Positions 1 to 9,606 of a DNA stretch of 64,000 nucleotides are shown here, piece after piece. The notes beneath the pieces were generated by a model. The model made no database searches. It saw only the letters and a list, made by a program, of their open reading frames with translations, and was not told the origin of the DNA. Source of the DNA: Alteromonas aestuariivivens (GTDB lineage: Bacteria; Pseudomonadota; Gammaproteobacteria; Enterobacterales; Alteromonadaceae). Numbering within the stretch: position 1 is the first letter of the stretch; each line of letters opens with the position of its first letter. A program made the translations under genes and the position numbers. The stretch lies in contig NZ_QRHA01000007.1 in assembly GCF_003367475.1 (NCBI RefSeq), positions 241,915-305,914 on the forward strand, given 5' to 3'.

Positions 1-633
1 TTTGATGCGCGAAGGGGCAAACGGAGTTGCAATGCATAGCGCCATGTTGCGCCCACAATAATACTGGCTGTGAAATGATTGAAGACGCTGGTGAAGCTCG
101 TCCATTGTATGACTGTTGAATATCTCACCGCTGCCGACCGAAAACTTACTGAAGGGGTGCTCTGGGTTGCAGGTTTCCTTGTGGATCTGGTATAGGCGAC
201 GCAGATCGTCTTTGAGTTTAAACTGAAACTCGGCATCAATGGACTGGATTTCTTTTCGTATAGCTGCTTTGTCCATTAGCGGGGTACGCAACATATCGGC
301 AAATGCCGGTAAAAGCTTTGTCAGGGCATCGCTTTGACAGTCGAAATGGTAGTTTGCATATTCGGTTCCGGTCCACGCATTGATGGTGCCGCCACATTGC
401 TCTACCAGTGTGTTTATGCTGTTGGGTTTGGGCAGATGTCGACTGCCCAGAAACATAGCGTGCTCCAGCAGATGGGACAGCCCCTGGCAGTCTTCCGGGT
501 CGTAGAAATGACCGGCCTTGACTGACATGGAAACGTAACAGGTCTGCCAGCTACGCTGTTGGCAAACCATCACTCTCAGCCCGTTTGGAAGGGTAAAAAA
601 CAGCGATTTGTCGAGATTCAGAGATGTTGTCAA
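1..633 (-). CDS. M16 (insulinase/pitrilysin-like) zinc metallopeptidase, N-terminal part
   Basis: Translating the complement from 633 gives an uninterrupted 211-residue frame that leaves the window at base 1, so only the N-terminal catalytic part is present. It contains the inverted zinc motif HLLEH (about residue 54), preceded by the typical LPNGLRV start, and a downstream DAEF whose glutamate fits the third zinc ligand of M16 peptidases. There is no ATG at the frame start. TTG at 633 or ATT at 636 are the candidate starts, because a TAA lies just upstream in frame. No signal peptide is visible, which suggests a cytoplasmic or atypically exported enzyme that degrades peptides. It is transcribed divergently from the sixA-like gene. 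Family assignment is firm; the substrate is unknown. Confidence 0.85.
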   Translation of the reverse strand, partial: MTTSLNLDKSLFFTLPNGLRVMVCQQRSWQTCYVSMSVKAGHFYDPEDCQGLSHLLEHAMFLGSRHLPKPNSINTLVEQCGGTINAWTGTEYANYHFDCQSDALTKLLPAFADMLRTPLMDKAAIRKEIQSIDAEFQFKLKDDLRRLYQIHKETCNPEHPFSKFSVGSGEIFNSHTMDELHQRLQSFHSQYYCGRNMALCIATPFAPSRIK

Positions 634-876
634 AATGCTCTCATATTATTTTGTTTTTACTGCATTTTTAAATTTTTCGCCTGCCTTATAACCTCTTTTT
701 CATTTCAGGCCGTAAACAGTTGTTCGGGGTGAAACAAACTGTATGTGAGCAAGACAGTACAGCAACATTTTGCTCGCCCCTGCTACCACTATAGTATGAG
801 GTAGCATGAAAAAGGTACTTTACTACTAGGAGATGCGATTCCCGTCTGATAAGGTTAGCGGGTAGTAACTCATCTT

Positions 877-1404
877 ATGCGTAATAATATGTCAGGTCAA
901 AGTAGCAAAGACGGCATTTTACTTTTCATTATGCGCCACGGCGAAGCCGAACCCCTGTGCCAGGATGATAAAGGACGCCAGCTGACAGAAGTTGGAAGAG
1001 GTCAGGTAGCCCGTGCGGCTTACTGGCTGCAACGACAGTTTTTACCTGAAAAACAGATAGATCTGGTTCTGGTAAGTCCCTACCGCCGAACCCGGCAAAC
1101 TTTCGATACGATCTCTGCAGTTATCTCAGCCAGGCATATGGAAATTTGTCAGGATATTACTCCGAACGGCCACGCCGATTGGGTGCACGATTATCTGGAT
1201 GCCCGTTTACAGCAGCCTGAAAAAGATGGCATGCCGCTTACAAGCCTGATGGTTGTCAGTCATATGCCGCTGGTCAGTTATCTGGTTGACAGCCTTTGCC
1301 AGTCACACACCACCAGTTTGTTTTCTACCGCGTCAATTGCAGTGGTGAACTACTGGCCGGAACAGCATAAAGGGCAGTTGCTCTACCACTATCAAGGGGA
1401 TTGA
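877..1404 (+). CDS. sixA: SixA-like phosphohistidine phosphatase
   Basis: This 175-residue protein belongs to the histidine phosphatase (phosphoglycerate mutase-like) superfamily. The catalytic RHGEAE motif is near residue 20, SPYRRTRQTF supplies the second arginine region, and VVSHMPLVSYLV near the C-terminus carries the second catalytic histidine. In E. coli SixA removes phosphate from histidine in HPt or PTS proteins; the same role is inferred here. Length is close to the family norm (about 160). An internal ATG at 889 would remove four residues and is an equally plausible start, since neither has a strong Shine-Dalgarno sequence. It lies between the divergent M16 peptidase gene and a small unknown gene. 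Confidence 0.85.
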   Translation: MRNNMSGQSSKDGILLFIMRHGEAEPLCQDDKGRQLTEVGRGQVARAAYWLQRQFLPEKQIDLVLVSPYRRTRQTFDTISAVISARHMEICQDITPNGHADWVHDYLDARLQQPEKDGMPLTSLMVVSHMPLVSYLVDSLCQSHTTSLFSTASIAVVNYWPEQHKGQLLYHYQGD

Positions 1405-1537
1405 GTTTCCGGCCCACTAATTGGATTGTCAGATTTTTGACATCGTCCCTTCAGAACTTTGTGAATCGTCCGATATAGTTTTCAAGTGCAATTTTTTGAA
1501 ATTCATAACGATTAATCATCGGGGCATACGGCAAACA

Positions 1538-1720
1538 ATGACCACCAAGTCACTTCCGGAATTACTGCAGCGCTCGCTTCAAAGCCACATTGAAGAAGCG
1601 GATCTGCATGCTGACGAAGAAACCCGGCAAATTCTGGATAAACTCAGCGTATTGTCTGCTAAGGTTGCAGAAGCCAAAGCCAAAGCCCTGGCTCGCAGAG
1701 CCGCCGGTAAAAATCGCTGA
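1538..1720 (+). CDS. Small hypothetical protein, 60 residues
   Basis: The most protein-like part of a longer frame starts at the ATG at 1538 and encodes about 60 residues, highly charged and predicted helical, with an Ala/Lys/Arg-rich tail (AEAKAKALARRAAGKNR). The frame remains open upstream to 1421, but that part has unnatural composition and is probably not translated. No membrane segment or known motif is seen. It is convergent with the downstream CNNM/CBS gene and stops only 5 bases before it. I do not recognise the family. It may be a small basic nucleic-acid-associated protein, but that is speculation. Confidence 0.45.
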   Translation: MTTKSLPELLQRSLQSHIEEADLHADEETRQILDKLSVLSAKVAEAKAKALARRAAGKNR

Positions 1721-1725
1721 GCGGA

Positions 1726-3015
1726 TTATTCCTGGCTTATATCGTGAGCGGGCAGGTAGTATTCGGGAAGAATGCGAACCGTCTTTATCATATTTTCACT
1801 GATATCGACAATTTCAATCGGGTAGCCTGCTAACCTGACACTGACTTTGTGTTCAGGGATTTCCTCGAGATATTCCAGAATCAGGCCGTTGAGCGTTTTG
1901 GGCCCTTCTATGGGCAGTTTCCAGTCCATTTCCTTGTTTAAATCACGAATGTTGGCGCTGCCGTCAACCAGTACGCTGCCATCCTGCTGGATGTGCACCT
2001 CTTTACTGTGGTCGGGCACCATGCTGGTGGTGAAGTCGCCAATAATTTCTTCGAGAATGTCTTCGAGCGTTACCAGCCCCTGAATATCACCGTATTCGTC
2101 TACTACCAGGGCGATTCGCTCCTTTTCGATTTGAAAACGGTACATCAGAGTATGTAACGGGGTAGATTCCGGGGTGAAGTAAATTTCTCTTACCGCCCGC
2201 AACAAACTGGATTTGGTGAACTGGTCTTTCGCCAGCAACCTCAGGGCATCTCGTAAATGCACAAAACCAACCGCGTCGTCGATACTGTCACGATAGAGCA
2301 ATACCCGCGTATGCTGGGCAAGAGTCAGTTGTTTCTGAATGACCTTCCATTCGTCGTTGATGTCAATGGCAACGATATCTGCCCTTGGGACCATAATGTC
2401 CTCGGCAGTTACATTTTCAAGGTCCAGTATGCTCACCAGCATGTCCTGGTGTTTTTTGGGGATCATCGAGCCGGCTTCATAAACCACGGTGCGAAGTTCT
2501 TCCCTGCTGAGTGCATCGTCTCCGCTGCCGATTGGGTTGATTCGTAGCAGTGCCAGTATGCCGTTGGTAATGCCGTTAACAAAATACACAAACGGATAAA
2601 GCACGGTTAACAGCGGCAGTAGAATAAATGAGCTTGGGAAAGCGATTTTTTCCGGGTACAGGGCTGCCAGGGTTTTTGGCGTAACTTCGGCAAACACCAG
2701 CACCACCATGGTCAGGCTGAATGTAGCAATTGCAATGCCCACGTCGCCGTACAGACGCATACCGATAATGGTGGCGATGGAAGAGGCTGCGATGTTGACC
2801 AGATTGTTCCCAATCAGAATAAGACCGATGAGACGGTCTGGCCGATCAAGCAATTTCTGAACCCGATTGGCTGCACGGTTTCCCTCATTTTGCAGATGCT
2901 TGAGGCGATATCGATTTATCGACATCATCCCGGTTTCGGAACTGGAAAAATATGCGGAAAGTAGAATAAGCACGAACAGTACAATAAACAGCGTGCCAGT
3001 AGATATGTCGTCCAA
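1726..3015 (-). CDS. CNNM/CorC-type membrane protein with CBS domains (YfjD-like)
   Basis: This 429-residue protein has the CNNM (DUF21) transmembrane domain in residues about 1-190, with the conserved SSSETGMMSINRYRL segment near residue 25. A CBS pair follows (about 205-335, including LVVDEYGDIQGLVTLEDILEEIIGDF), then a CorC/HlyC transporter-associated domain to the C-terminus. Family members are linked to magnesium/cobalt efflux or homeostasis; E. coli YfjD is the nearest named relative. It is followed upstream on the same strand by ypjD after about 130 bases, the arrangement seen around ffh in many gammaproteobacteria. The physiological ion is not shown by the sequence. Confidence 0.9.
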   Translation of the reverse strand: MDDISTGTLFIVLFVLILLSAYFSSSETGMMSINRYRLKHLQNEGNRAANRVQKLLDRPDRLIGLILIGNNLVNIAASSIATIIGMRLYGDVGIAIATFSLTMVVLVFAEVTPKTLAALYPEKIAFPSSFILLPLLTVLYPFVYFVNGITNGILALLRINPIGSGDDALSREELRTVVYEAGSMIPKKHQDMLVSILDLENVTAEDIMVPRADIVAIDINDEWKVIQKQLTLAQHTRVLLYRDSIDDAVGFVHLRDALRLLAKDQFTKSSLLRAVREIYFTPESTPLHTLMYRFQIEKERIALVVDEYGDIQGLVTLEDILEEIIGDFTTSMVPDHSKEVHIQQDGSVLVDGSANIRDLNKEMDWKLPIEGPKTLNGLILEYLEEIPEHKVSVRLAGYPIEIVDISENMIKTVRILPEYYLPAHDISQE

Positions 3016-3142
3016 CTATAGGGCCCTTAAACCATCAGACTCACCAATGTAGTAATTCGGGTAGCGGGTTTCAAGAGGAAAGTGCGGATAAATCACCGGA
3101 ATAGTTATATTTATCCGCTCCGGAGTGTTTCGGTGGAGGTTA

Positions 3143-3937
3143 TCAGCCTAAAATGTATTCACGCACAAAGCGGCTCCCGAAGTACGCCAGGGTGAGTAGC
3201 AGGACGCCGATTACGGTAAGTGCAATCACCTGCCTGCCCCGCCAGCCCCATATTTTCTGACCAGTCAGCAGGATGACATACACAACCATCGCCAGCAGTG
3301 AGAGTACTGTTTTGTGGGCGTATTGGCGGTTAAACATGTCGTCAAGAAAAACGAAACCACTGATCAGCGAGACTGCCAGCAATACGGTTCCTGCAAGCAG
3401 TAATTTAAACAGAATGCCCTCAACCAGAGTGAGTGGAGGTAACGAGGAGTGCAGCAAGGCTGCCCCCTTTTGTTTGAGCCGATAAGTAATAAAAGACATT
3501 TGCAGTGCGTATAAAAAGGCAATAACCAGCGTGCCGTAAGCAAACAGTGATAATGTAATGTGTACTACCAGGCCAGGATGCATTTCAATGTGCACAATGT
3601 GGGATGCCGGAATCAACAGCGAAGCGAGCAGCGCAAGCGCAGCAAACCCGAATACGACCGGCAACAGAATAATGTTGGGCAGTATGCTTGCACTCACTAA
3701 CATTGATACCGTGATCAGCCATGAAACCAGAGACAGTACGTTGGTCAGGCTCATGTTTTGCCCGGGCGCAAGCATAATCACGTCTCCCAGGAACAGGATG
3801 TGTGCTGCGGCACCGAAAGCGGCGAGGGAAACCGCCAACACTTTATTTGGCCCCCGGGTGTGAAAAAACCGACCCATTAACAGGCAGGCCGCTAGGATGT
3901 ACAGGGCCGCTCCGGCAACTGCAAAAATGGTACTCAT
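3143..3937 (-). CDS. ypjD: YpjD/CcsA-type inner membrane protein
   Basis: This 264-residue, very hydrophobic protein has about eight predicted membrane helices and matches the CcsA/CcmF/YpjD cytochrome c assembly superfamily. HIEMHPGLVVHITLSLFAYGTLV and the later FNRQYAHKTVLSLLAMVVY contain histidines in the positions typical of the family. It is divergent from ffh, the conserved ypjD-ffh layout. Haem handling is a family property; for YpjD itself no role is established, so I call it an inner membrane protein of this superfamily. Confidence 0.85.
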   Translation of the reverse strand: MSTIFAVAGAALYILAACLLMGRFFHTRGPNKVLAVSLAAFGAAAHILFLGDVIMLAPGQNMSLTNVLSLVSWLITVSMLVSASILPNIILLPVVFGFAALALLASLLIPASHIVHIEMHPGLVVHITLSLFAYGTLVIAFLYALQMSFITYRLKQKGAALLHSSLPPLTLVEGILFKLLLAGTVLLAVSLISGFVFLDDMFNRQYAHKTVLSLLAMVVYVILLTGQKIWGWRGRQVIALTVIGVLLLTLAYFGSRFVREYILG

Positions 3938-4254
3938 TGACTGTCCTGTGATTGGTAAGGCGACGAAAAATCGCAGCGGGTATTGTTAGCTAAACTGACG
4001 CGTAAATTCAACCTTCTCAATCGGATTTGATGGTTTGGGTTTACGCAATTTTTGATAACCTGCCCTGGCATTGGCTACAGTGCCGGGTGTTCCGCTGAGG
4101 ACGGCAGCGTAGTATGGGGCCAAACCCGTTATTCCAGTCATCCCGGGGAGGGCTGAAAATTTATCTTGCACAGATTTATAAAGGCGGTACGTTCCGTGCT
4201 GCTTTTTGGTTATAATGGCTGCATTTACGCCCATCGAAAAAGTGTTGATTCAAT
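3938..4254. other. Divergent intergenic region between ypjD and ffh
   Basis: The 317 bases hold the start signals of both genes. A good -10 element TATAAT lies at 4211-4216 on the plus strand, about 40 bases before the ffh ATG; a matching -35 is not clear. I looked for the 4.5S RNA core (a GGTCAGG...GGAAGGAAGCAGCC-like stretch), which sometimes lies near ffh, and did not find it. A short minus-strand frame at 3986-4234 has no credible start or composition. Confidence 0.5.
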
Positions 4255-5634
4255 ATGTTTGAGAATTTATCTGAACGCCTCGGCCAGACGTTACGCAACG
4301 TTAGTGGGCGCGGGCGACTGACCGAAGACAACATCAAAGAGACTTTGCGGGAAGTCCGCATGGCATTGCTGGAGGCGGATGTTGCCCTGCCTGTTGTCAA
4401 AGATTTTGTTGCCCAGGTCAAGGAACGCGCCGTTGGAACGGAAGTTTCGAAAAGCTTAAAACCGGGTCAGGTTTTCATCAAGATAGTGCAGTCTGAACTT
4501 GAGTCTGTGATGGGACAGGCCAACGAAAAACTGAATCTTGCCACCCAGCCCCCTGCGGTTGTGCTGATGGCGGGTTTGCAGGGGGCCGGTAAAACCACCA
4601 GTGTGGGTAAACTGGCCAAGTACCTGACAGAGCGTGAAAAGAAAAAAGTCATGGTGGTGAGTGCCGACGTTTATCGGCCGGCGGCCATCAAACAGCTGGA
4701 AACCCTGGCAGAGGAAGTAGGGGTTGAGTTTTATCCATCCACCATTCTGCAAAAACCGGTGGACATTGTTGAAGGTGCCATTGAACAGGCACGCAAGCAG
4801 TTTTTTGATGTGTTGCTGGTGGATACTGCGGGTCGCCTGCACGTCGACAGCGACATGATGGATGAAATCAAGGCGTTGCATCAGGCCGTCAAACCGATAG
4901 AAACCCTGTTTGTGGTTGATGCGATGACCGGTCAGGATGCAGCCAATACTGCCAAAGCCTTTAACGACGCACTGCCGCTCACCGGGGTCGTTCTGACCAA
5001 GGCAGACGGTGACGCCCGCGGCGGGGCCGCTTTGTCGGTACGCCACATCACCGGTAAACCCATCAAGTTCATCGGTATGGGTGAAAAAGTTGATGCACTT
5101 GAACCTTTCCATCCGGAGCGAATAGCGTCACGCATTCTGGGCATGGGGGATGTGCTCAGCCTGATCGAGGAAGTGGAACGCAAGGTTGATAAGGAAAAAG
5201 CCCAAAAGCTGGCCAAAAAAGTTCAGAAAGGCAAAGGCTTCGACCTGCAGGATTTCAAAGAGCAACTCGAGCAAATGCGCAACATGGGCGGCATGATGGG
5301 GATGCTCGACAAACTTCCCGGCATGGGCGGTATGAGTGACAAAATCAAAGAGCAGGCCAACGACAAGCAGTTCACGCAAATGGAAGCCATTATCAATTCC
5401 ATGACACCAGGCGAGCGTGAACGCCCGGATATCATCAAGGGTTCGCGCAAACGTCGGATTGCCGCGGGTTCAGGTACCCAGATCCAGGACGTCAACCGTC
5501 TGCTCAAGCAATTTACCCAGATGCAGAAAATGATGAAGAAGATGTCCGGTGGCGGCATGAAAAAAATGATGCGCCAGATGAAGGGAATGATGCCACCGGG
5601 TGGCGGTATGGGAGGCATGTTCCCGCCCCGCTAG
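4255..5634 (+). CDS. ffh: Signal recognition particle protein Ffh (SRP54)
   Basis: This 459-residue GTPase of the signal recognition particle binds 4.5S RNA and the signal sequences of nascent membrane proteins and docks with FtsY. The N domain occupies residues 1-90. The G domain has GLQGAGKTTSVGKL (P-loop, about residue 105), DTAGRLHVD and TKADGDARGG. The methionine-rich M domain begins near 325 and ends in a Met/Gly-rich tail. Length matches E. coli Ffh (453). In many gammaproteobacteria rpsP follows ffh directly; here about 13 kb of other genes lie between them. Confidence 0.97.
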   Translation: MFENLSERLGQTLRNVSGRGRLTEDNIKETLREVRMALLEADVALPVVKDFVAQVKERAVGTEVSKSLKPGQVFIKIVQSELESVMGQANEKLNLATQPPAVVLMAGLQGAGKTTSVGKLAKYLTEREKKKVMVVSADVYRPAAIKQLETLAEEVGVEFYPSTILQKPVDIVEGAIEQARKQFFDVLLVDTAGRLHVDSDMMDEIKALHQAVKPIETLFVVDAMTGQDAANTAKAFNDALPLTGVVLTKADGDARGGAALSVRHITGKPIKFIGMGEKVDALEPFHPERIASRILGMGDVLSLIEEVERKVDKEKAQKLAKKVQKGKGFDLQDFKEQLEQMRNMGGMMGMLDKLPGMGGMSDKIKEQANDKQFTQMEAIINSMTPGERERPDIIKGSRKRRIAAGSGTQIQDVNRLLKQFTQMQKMMKKMSGGGMKKMMRQMKGMMPPGGGMGGMFPPR

Positions 5635-5919
5635 TTCGTGAGAGGGCTCCCAGTGAGCCCATACTCGCCCTGGGTTGCCTGATTCAATCTGCCCGACAGG
5701 GCGCGCAGGCTAATTAATGTCCATTCAACGGGAATGATACCCACCTCAGCTGCTCCCAGGCTGTGCAAAGCGTTGGTTTCGTACTAAACTGCCCGGTCTG
5801 CAAAGCCTTGGGTGGTGGGCGTCTTCGTGTATTTTAGGCTTTCGGGCCCATTCAGCCACCTTAAAGAAAAAGCGGGCAGGCAGCCCCTGCACAGAAGTAA
5901 TTAGCATTACAGGATTAAT

Positions 5920-8900
5920 ATGGCCGGCTTAAAACGTATAATACTGATCGATACCCATTTACCCGGGGTAGTGGAACTGAAACTCGATGGCCACACCAAC
6001 ATCTGTGGCACTAACGCCTCGGGGAAAACCACCCTTCAGCGCTTGATCCCGGTTTTCTACGGTGAATATCCCAGTCGCGTTGTGCCGGCAACCCGTGACA
6101 GCTTTGAGCGCTGGTATCTGCCCCGCACTTCCAGTTTTATCATTTATGAATACACCCGCGCCGAAGGGGATCTGTGTCAGGCAGTTCTGAGTTCCAACGG
6201 CACCGGTGTGAATTACCGTTTTATTGGCAAGCCGTTTGATATTGACGACTATCTGTTTAGGCAGAAAAACGGTAAACACAGCAGTATAGGCAGTGCTGAA
6301 TTGGCGCGCGCCATGAAGCGTAATAATGTGTTGGTAACCAGCCTGCTGAATACTAAAGATTTCCGCGCGATTCTGCAAAACGATCACGGTGTTCTGAACC
6401 AGAGCAGCAACGCCAGGGAACTGCTCGGTTACGCCAAAATATTCAGTTTGTGCCAACCCAATCTGCACGTTCGGCATATTGAAAAACTGGCCAAGGCCGT
6501 GCACTCCAAAGAAGGCAAGATGGAAACCATCAAGGCCATGATTGCTGCCATTCTGGAGGAAGATGGTGTGCAGCCACCGACGTCCAATCTTAGCCGGAAC
6601 CGGGTAGATGACTGGTTAAAAGAGTGTCAGCTGATCAAGCAATTCGACAAAATACGCCCCGAGTTTGCCAAACTGGAGCAGGCCGATATGGCGTTGAATA
6701 CTGCCGAGTCGCAGCTCAGTGGTGTGAAGCAATACTTTGAGCTGGATAAGACCCATCTGGCCGCCCGGGTTGAAAGTACCAAAAACGCGCTGGATGAAAA
6801 TCAGTTTCAGCGCAAACACAACGACAGCCAGTGGTCGGAAAGCCGTGATGGGCTGAACCAGGTGGTGTCGTCGTGCCGTGCGGATGTGGAAAAGTACACC
6901 AGTGAACTGGATGCGGTGGAGGACGAGTTTCAGGCCTGGCAGGAGCAGAACATTGAGCAGCTCAAAGAAGACGTGGCCAACCTGCCACAATGGCAAAATG
7001 AACTTGAACTGGTGTCCAGTCGCTACGCGCTGTTAACCGAAAAGCACCAGGACATTGAATCAGCTTACAACCGCCGTGTGGCGGAATTGGGTGATAAACT
7101 CAGCCTGACTCTGGAGCAGCTCTCTGCCGCACGTCAGGAAGCCGCCGACAAACGCAGTGAGCAGCAGCAAAAAGAGCGCGACGCGCTGCAACGGATCCGC
7201 GACGATTATTCCTCTCAGATGCAGCAGTTAAATCAGCAGCATCAGGAGCAACTTAGTAGCCTTAAAGTCGCCGAAGCCGAATTCAAAGCGGCGCTAAACA
7301 ACGCTGGCTACAATGAATTCGAACAGTCACAGCTTGAACTGCTGGATGCTGCCATCAAAGAGGCGAGCATCAACGAAGATGCCGCGCGCAGCGAATATCG
7401 CCAGGCACAGCAGGCGCACCAGAAGGTTCTGCACCAGCGCAACGACGCTTCACAAAATCTTGACAAGGCTCGTCTGGCGTTTCAGCGAGAAGAGAAAAAC
7501 GTCGAAAAAATCCGCGCTTTGCTTTACCCCGGTGAAGGCTCTTTGCTCGAGTTTCTGCGAGGCAATCTTGATAACTGGGAACAGTCGCTGGGGAAGGTTA
7601 TCCGCCCTGAACTGCTTGAGCGCTGCGATCTGGCGCCTAAACTGGCCGGTGATAAGGCCGGATTGCTGGGGGTGGAACTGGCGCTGGAGGCCTTGGACAC
7701 CCCAGAGTATGCGCAGACCGAACAGGCCCTGAAACAACAGTTGGCAGACGCAGAAGGCCAGCAGCAGAAAGCGCTGGAATTGCAAAATGAATGTGAAGCA
7801 GCACTGGCCAAAGCGAATGAAGAAGTGCGCAACGCCGAACTGGCCATGACCCAGAAAGACAACAGCGTGCGTAGCGCAGAATCTACCCGCAAACGCGCTC
7901 AGCAGGACAGGGATGCAGTTCTGAGTGAATATCAGCAGGCTTTGTCGGCGCGTAAGCAAAAAGCCAAGAGCAAACTGGAAGCCAACGGGCAGGCACAAAA
8001 GCAGCGTCTGGCCCAGTATGAACTGGCCCGTGACGAACTCAGGGATCAGCAGCGCGAAGCGGAAACCGAACACCGTTTTCACTGGCAGCAACTGATCGCA
8101 GACACCGATGCCCGGATTGGCCAGCTTGACAGCGATATGAAGAAAGCCCGCGAGTCGGCTGCCAGAGATCGTAAGGAAACCGAGTTGTGGTTGCAGAACG
8201 AACTCAACCAGCGCGGTGTGGATGTGGACGAAATAGGCCAGTTAAAAAAGCGTGTTAAAGCGCTCAAAGAAGACATCTACCGTACCGAATCCCAGCGCCA
8301 CAAGGTTGCAGACTATGAGCGCTGGTATCTGACCGTGTTCACCGGCCATAAAATGACCTGGCAGACCGGCCTGGCCAAAGCCCGCAAGGAATTGGCGGAA
8401 GCTGAGCGCAGCCTGGCGAGCAAACAAAGTGAATACCGTGATCTGCGGGAGCAGCTCAAGGAGCAGCAGGTAAGTCTGGAAGCCACGCTTAAAACAGCTG
8501 TCGAGCAGCTGGAACAGGTGGACGCATTACGCCGCTCCCTTGCCAAACTGAATTTACACAGTGCCGAAATTTCCGCAGACGTGAAGCACGACGACGTTAG
8601 CATTGCACAACGTCTGTCCCAGGCCCAAAGCCTGATGCAGGAGCGTGAAGAGTTGTTAAGCGACGTGCGTAATTACGTAGAGCGGTTTGACCAGCTGATT
8701 GCAGCCCAGGCCGGCACGGGGCTCAGCGACACCTGGGAGCGGGCCCGTGAAGAATGCGCGGTGATCAACGCTCATGGGGTGAAAGGCATCGACCATCGCC
8801 GAATGGTTAGCCACCTTGCGCAGTTGCTGAATGTGATTGTGCCGCAAAAACTGCAGGGGCTGAAAGAACAGGGCCGCATATTTGGTGCCGACCTCAGCCA

Positions 8901-9606
8901 GTACTACTTCGTTCTGGCTGACATCGACAAGCGTATTGTCAGCCAGAGCCGCCGCATCACCAAAGAGGTGGACGGCGAATTGTTCCTCGACGGGGTATCC
9001 GATTCGGCGGTAAAAATCCGTTCACGCATCAGCGAACTGGAATTCTGGCCGGAGCTGGAGCAGTTCCGTGACTACTATCAGCGCTGGATGGATGAGGGAG
9101 CCAATGAACTACCGGAAGAGGAATATGGCCAGAGTATGCGCCGGGTTCTCGACATTCTGGGCCGTGCCGCTCTGACTGGCGGCATAAGTAAGCTGCTCGA
9201 CATCGAACTGCATCTGCGCGAGGGCAACAGCGATTTGGTGATCCGCACGGACCGCCAGCTCAATGAGTCGTCCAGCCATGGTATGGCCTACCTGATCCTG
9301 TGCAAGTTCCTGCTGGCCTTTACCCGCTTGCTGCGCGGTGAAGCGGATGCCACCATTCACTGGCCCATCGATGAATTGGGTACCCTGCACCAAAGCAACG
9401 TGAAAAAAATCTTCGACGCCTGTCAGAACAACAATATCAGTGTAGTTGGCGCATTCCCGAACCCGGAATCGGATGTCCTGACCCTGTTTGAAAACCGCTA
9501 TCTGATCGACAAGGTCAGCCGCCAGTTACAGGTGGTTGAACCCAAAGTCAGCACCATTGCGCAACGTATCCAGGCCCGACGTGAACAACAGGAGGTATCA
9601 GCATGA
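5920..9606 (+). CDS. SMC-like condensin ATPase (MukB/MksB/JetC-type, DUF3584-like)
   Basis: This 1228-residue ATPase has an SMC layout. The N-terminal head contains Walker A GTNASGKT at residues 30-37. A long Gln/Glu/Ala-rich coiled coil runs from about 270 to 520, a hinge-like insert from about 525 to 605 (starting near LLYPGEGSLLEF), and a second coiled coil from about 610 to 890. The C-terminal head has an ABC-signature-like NESSSHGMAYL (about 1115) and Walker B HWPIDELGTL (about 1147). It is the first gene of a three-gene operon whose start and stop codons overlap. Structure and context indicate a bacterial condensin of the MukBEF/MksBEF class that organises chromosomes or acts on foreign DNA. 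I think it corresponds to Pfam DUF3584, from memory. Codon use resembles the neighbours. Confidence 0.85.
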   Translation: MAGLKRIILIDTHLPGVVELKLDGHTNICGTNASGKTTLQRLIPVFYGEYPSRVVPATRDSFERWYLPRTSSFIIYEYTRAEGDLCQAVLSSNGTGVNYRFIGKPFDIDDYLFRQKNGKHSSIGSAELARAMKRNNVLVTSLLNTKDFRAILQNDHGVLNQSSNARELLGYAKIFSLCQPNLHVRHIEKLAKAVHSKEGKMETIKAMIAAILEEDGVQPPTSNLSRNRVDDWLKECQLIKQFDKIRPEFAKLEQADMALNTAESQLSGVKQYFELDKTHLAARVESTKNALDENQFQRKHNDSQWSESRDGLNQVVSSCRADVEKYTSELDAVEDEFQAWQEQNIEQLKEDVANLPQWQNELELVSSRYALLTEKHQDIESAYNRRVAELGDKLSLTLEQLSAARQEAADKRSEQQQKERDALQRIRDDYSSQMQQLNQQHQEQLSSLKVAEAEFKAALNNAGYNEFEQSQLELLDAAIKEASINEDAARSEYRQAQQAHQKVLHQRNDASQNLDKARLAFQREEKNVEKIRALLYPGEGSLLEFLRGNLDNWEQSLGKVIRPELLERCDLAPKLAGDKAGLLGVELALEALDTPEYAQTEQALKQQLADAEGQQQKALELQNECEAALAKANEEVRNAELAMTQKDNSVRSAESTRKRAQQDRDAVLSEYQQALSARKQKAKSKLEANGQAQKQRLAQYELARDELRDQQREAETEHRFHWQQLIADTDARIGQLDSDMKKARESAARDRKETELWLQNELNQRGVDVDEIGQLKKRVKALKEDIYRTESQRHKVADYERWYLTVFTGHKMTWQTGLAKARKELAEAERSLASKQSEYRDLREQLKEQQVSLEATLKTAVEQLEQVDALRRSLAKLNLHSAEISADVKHDDVSIAQRLSQAQSLMQEREELLSDVRNYVERFDQLIAAQAGTGLSDTWERAREECAVINAHGVKGIDHRRMVSHLAQLLNVIVPQKLQGLKEQGRIFGADLSQYYFVLADIDKRIVSQSRRITKEVDGELFLDGVSDSAVKIRSRISELEFWPELEQFRDYYQRWMDEGANELPEEEYGQSMRRVLDILGRAALTGGISKLLDIELHLREGNSDLVIRTDRQLNESSSHGMAYLILCKFLLAFTRLLRGEADATIHWPIDELGTLHQSNVKKIFDACQNNNISVVGAFPNPESDVLTLFENRYLIDKVSRQLQVVEPKVSTIAQRIQARREQQEVSA

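Noticed and set aside
1421..1537. Upstream extension of the 60-residue small protein
   Set aside because: Composition is unlike a coding region and no ribosome binding site precedes it; the ATG at 1538 is a better start.
3938..4254. 4.5S RNA gene near ffh
   Set aside because: No conserved SRP RNA tetraloop or symmetric-loop core was found in the region.
7313..8091. Long alternative frames on both strands inside the SMC-like gene
   Set aside because: They are shadows caused by the biased codon use of the coiled-coil region; they have no start signals or families.
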